From Parachlorella kessleri (lineage: Eukaryota; Chlorophyta; Trebouxiophyceae; Chlorellales; Chlorellaceae): 58,757 nucleotides of DNA. The position numbers were made by a program, and so were the translations under genes. This document shows, in pieces, positions 57,462-58,757 of this stretch (the first letter of the stretch is position 1; the number at the start of each line of letters is the position of its first letter). Location: assembly GCA_001598975.1 (NCBI GenBank), contig BBXU01000526.1, positions 1-58,757 of the forward strand, in the 5' to 3' direction. The notes under the pieces were generated by a model. That model was not told the origin of the DNA. It worked only from the letters and a program-made list of their open reading frames with translations, and did no database searches.

Positions 57462-57929
57462 GGACCCAGATCTCACTCAGCTTCTTCACAAAGCGAAACT
57501 AATAACTATCTCAAACACCTCAACTCTATCAAAAATCCCTCAACTGTTCTAGGCGCACACCAAATTGCCCTCGCAACAGCGTTGCCTCAACCATAACGGG
57601 CACGGAGGAAGGTGTGCCGACATGCGTGTCGAGTGGTGGCAATGCGCCAAGCACAATGGACAACTTGTAGGGTGCTAGTTCAACAAGTAAAAACCCCTGG
57701 CCAGGGAGGTAGATTTGTTGCCCCAAGGCCCACATTGCCCACCCTTGTCACAAACGCTCACTATGGCTCGACAGCGGTAGGTTGACTGGATCATGAGTGT
57801 CCTTGACGACTAGAGGTGCACAGGCCACTACATGTCTAAGAAGAACTGCAAAAGCCGGAGGTCATCCGCCAGCGTAAAGGGTTAGCCTTGACTTCCAGCA
57901 CACCCGTCAATGAGAGTGTGCTGCTCTGC

Positions 57930-58651
57930 TCACGGCAGGCGCTTGAACTTGGAGAAGTCGGGGGCACGCTTTTCGATATAGGCATCATGGCCCTGCAGCA
58001 CACCACCACGCGACCCACTTTTGAACTGTGTCTGCCTGCTCAGACACCGCCTGCACACAGTGTATGTGCAACACAGGCTTGTTTGCAAGGCTGCTTCATG
58101 GATGCTGCCACAGATGTCTGCCAGCCTCCCACCCCACTTCCCTTTGTAAGAAAGCAGCAGCTTGGCGTCATTTCCCACTACTCCAGCCTCTCGCCTGGTT
58201 CCAACAGCTGCCCACTGAAGGGGCACTACCTGCAAAAGCCTTCGTGGCCTCACCTCTCGCCCCTCGTCGCTCTGGTAAAACAGGAGCGTGGCGTCGCCTC
58301 CCAGCTGCTGTAGGCCCGCCTGCCCGTCTTCGACGGCATTGAGAGCCGACTTGAGGATGCGCAGTGCAGTGGGGCTGTTGCGCAGCATCTCACGGCACCT
58401 GCGGCGAGAGTTTGTTTTTCAGTTTGATGCTCACTTTTTGGCAGTTCTGGGGGTGGGCCAGAAGTCAAGAATAGGGGGAAGAGGGCAGCAGGGCTGCCAA
58501 CAGCAAGGGTGAGTCATCATGTCTGGGGGCTGACTCACCAGACCAGTGTTTCCTCCTCCAGCCTGTCTAGGGGAACAACAGTGTTGACTAGCCCCATCTG
58601 CAGCGCCTGTTGGGCGTCGTACAGCCGGCAGAGGAACCACATCTCGCGAGC
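57930..58651 (-). CDS. menB: Naphthoate synthase (1,4-dihydroxy-2-naphthoyl-CoA synthase), 3' exons
   Basis: Three exons in transcription order, 58651-58539, 58398-58254 and 57992-57930 (TGA), give the C-terminal 107 residues in one frame. The rest lies right of the window. [20 protein letters not shown], then [35 protein letters not shown] and [17 protein letters not shown] match the MenB branch of the crotonase superfamily. [14 protein letters not shown] is its characteristic C-terminal helix that swaps between subunits. MenB closes the second ring of 1,4-dihydroxy-2-naphthoyl-CoA in phylloquinone synthesis for photosystem I. In plants it sits in peroxisomes through an N-terminal signal that would be off this window; no C-terminal PTS1 is present. 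Other crotonases lack this tail, so the assignment is strong. Confidence 0.93.
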
Positions 58652-58757
58652 CTGCAGGTAGACAACGCAGGACGACAACAAGTGCTTCGCTTTGCAGCTT
58701 CATGCAAGCAGGGGCTGGCCACGGAAGTACATGGCACCTCCGCAAGGCAACACCCCC

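Larger units (their letters stand above)
56982..57929. other. Intergenic region with two dispersed-repeat copies; MenB 3' UTR
   Basis: Copies at 57171-57265 and 57381-57461. A TTACA (TGTAA on the minus strand) at 57316-57320, about 610 nt beyond the MenB stop, may be its polyadenylation signal. No gene is seen. Confidence 0.45.

Noticed and set aside
1..58757. tRNA, rRNA, CRISPR, bacterial operon or phage features
   Set aside because: None seen. The intron-rich eukaryotic layout makes prokaryotic systems unlikely, and no cloverleaf or repeat-spacer array was recognised by eye.

Overview
This window is nuclear DNA of a eukaryote, most likely a green alga (Chlorophyta). Genes are split by many short spliceosomal introns (about 43 to 500 nt) with clear GT-AG and some GC-AG borders. 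Coding sequence is rich in Ala, Gly and Gln. TGTAA-type polyadenylation motifs follow several stop codons. The gene content is plastid-bearing: a bestrophin-like channel with a transit-peptide-like N-terminus, naphthoate synthase for phylloquinone, and a plant-type DMT transporter. Class and genus cannot be fixed from sequence alone. All exon models below were built by hand from splice consensus, reading phase and remembered protein-family features. No search was run.

Layout, left to right: the 3' exons of a universal stress protein (+, 252-1085); a class-3 (sn1-specific DAG-type) lipase (+, 2234-6659); an EamA/DMT transporter (+, 7158-9703); an unrecognised acidic, Gln/Ala-rich protein (-, 10523-12132); a coiled-coil protein with a Hinderin-like motif (+, 12510-14197); a YLPM1-like P-loop protein (+, 14886-19641); a small unknown ORF (+, 21293-21920); a PWWP-domain protein (-, about 22819-27379); type I mannose-6-phosphate isomerase (-, 28396-30935); a helical HEAT-like protein (+, 32612-35358); an 18-exon neutral ceramidase (-, 36131-45409); a bestrophin-like channel (+, 46093-49735); a GT61-type glycosyltransferase (-, 50986-55385); a long inverted repeat built from a coding-like fragment (56659-56981); and the 3' end of naphthoate synthase MenB (-, 57930-58651, running off the window).

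The genes are ordinary housekeeping, membrane and chromatin genes with no operon-like or pathway clustering. Ceramidase and bestrophin are divergent across about 680 bp, the acidic protein and the coiled-coil protein across about 380 bp, and mannose-6-phosphate isomerase and the HEAT-like gene across about 1.7 kb.

The most striking structure is in the introns. At least eight exon-intron borders, in four unrelated genes, are tandemly duplicated in units of about 58-125 bp (one outer, degenerate copy lies 204 bp away). Each extra copy carries the exon end plus its splice site and sits decayed inside the intron. The window also holds a dispersed repeat of about 95 bp (at least six copies, all in the same orientation), three GC-AG introns in one lipase gene, and a hairpin-forming inverted repeat with arms of about 130 bp.
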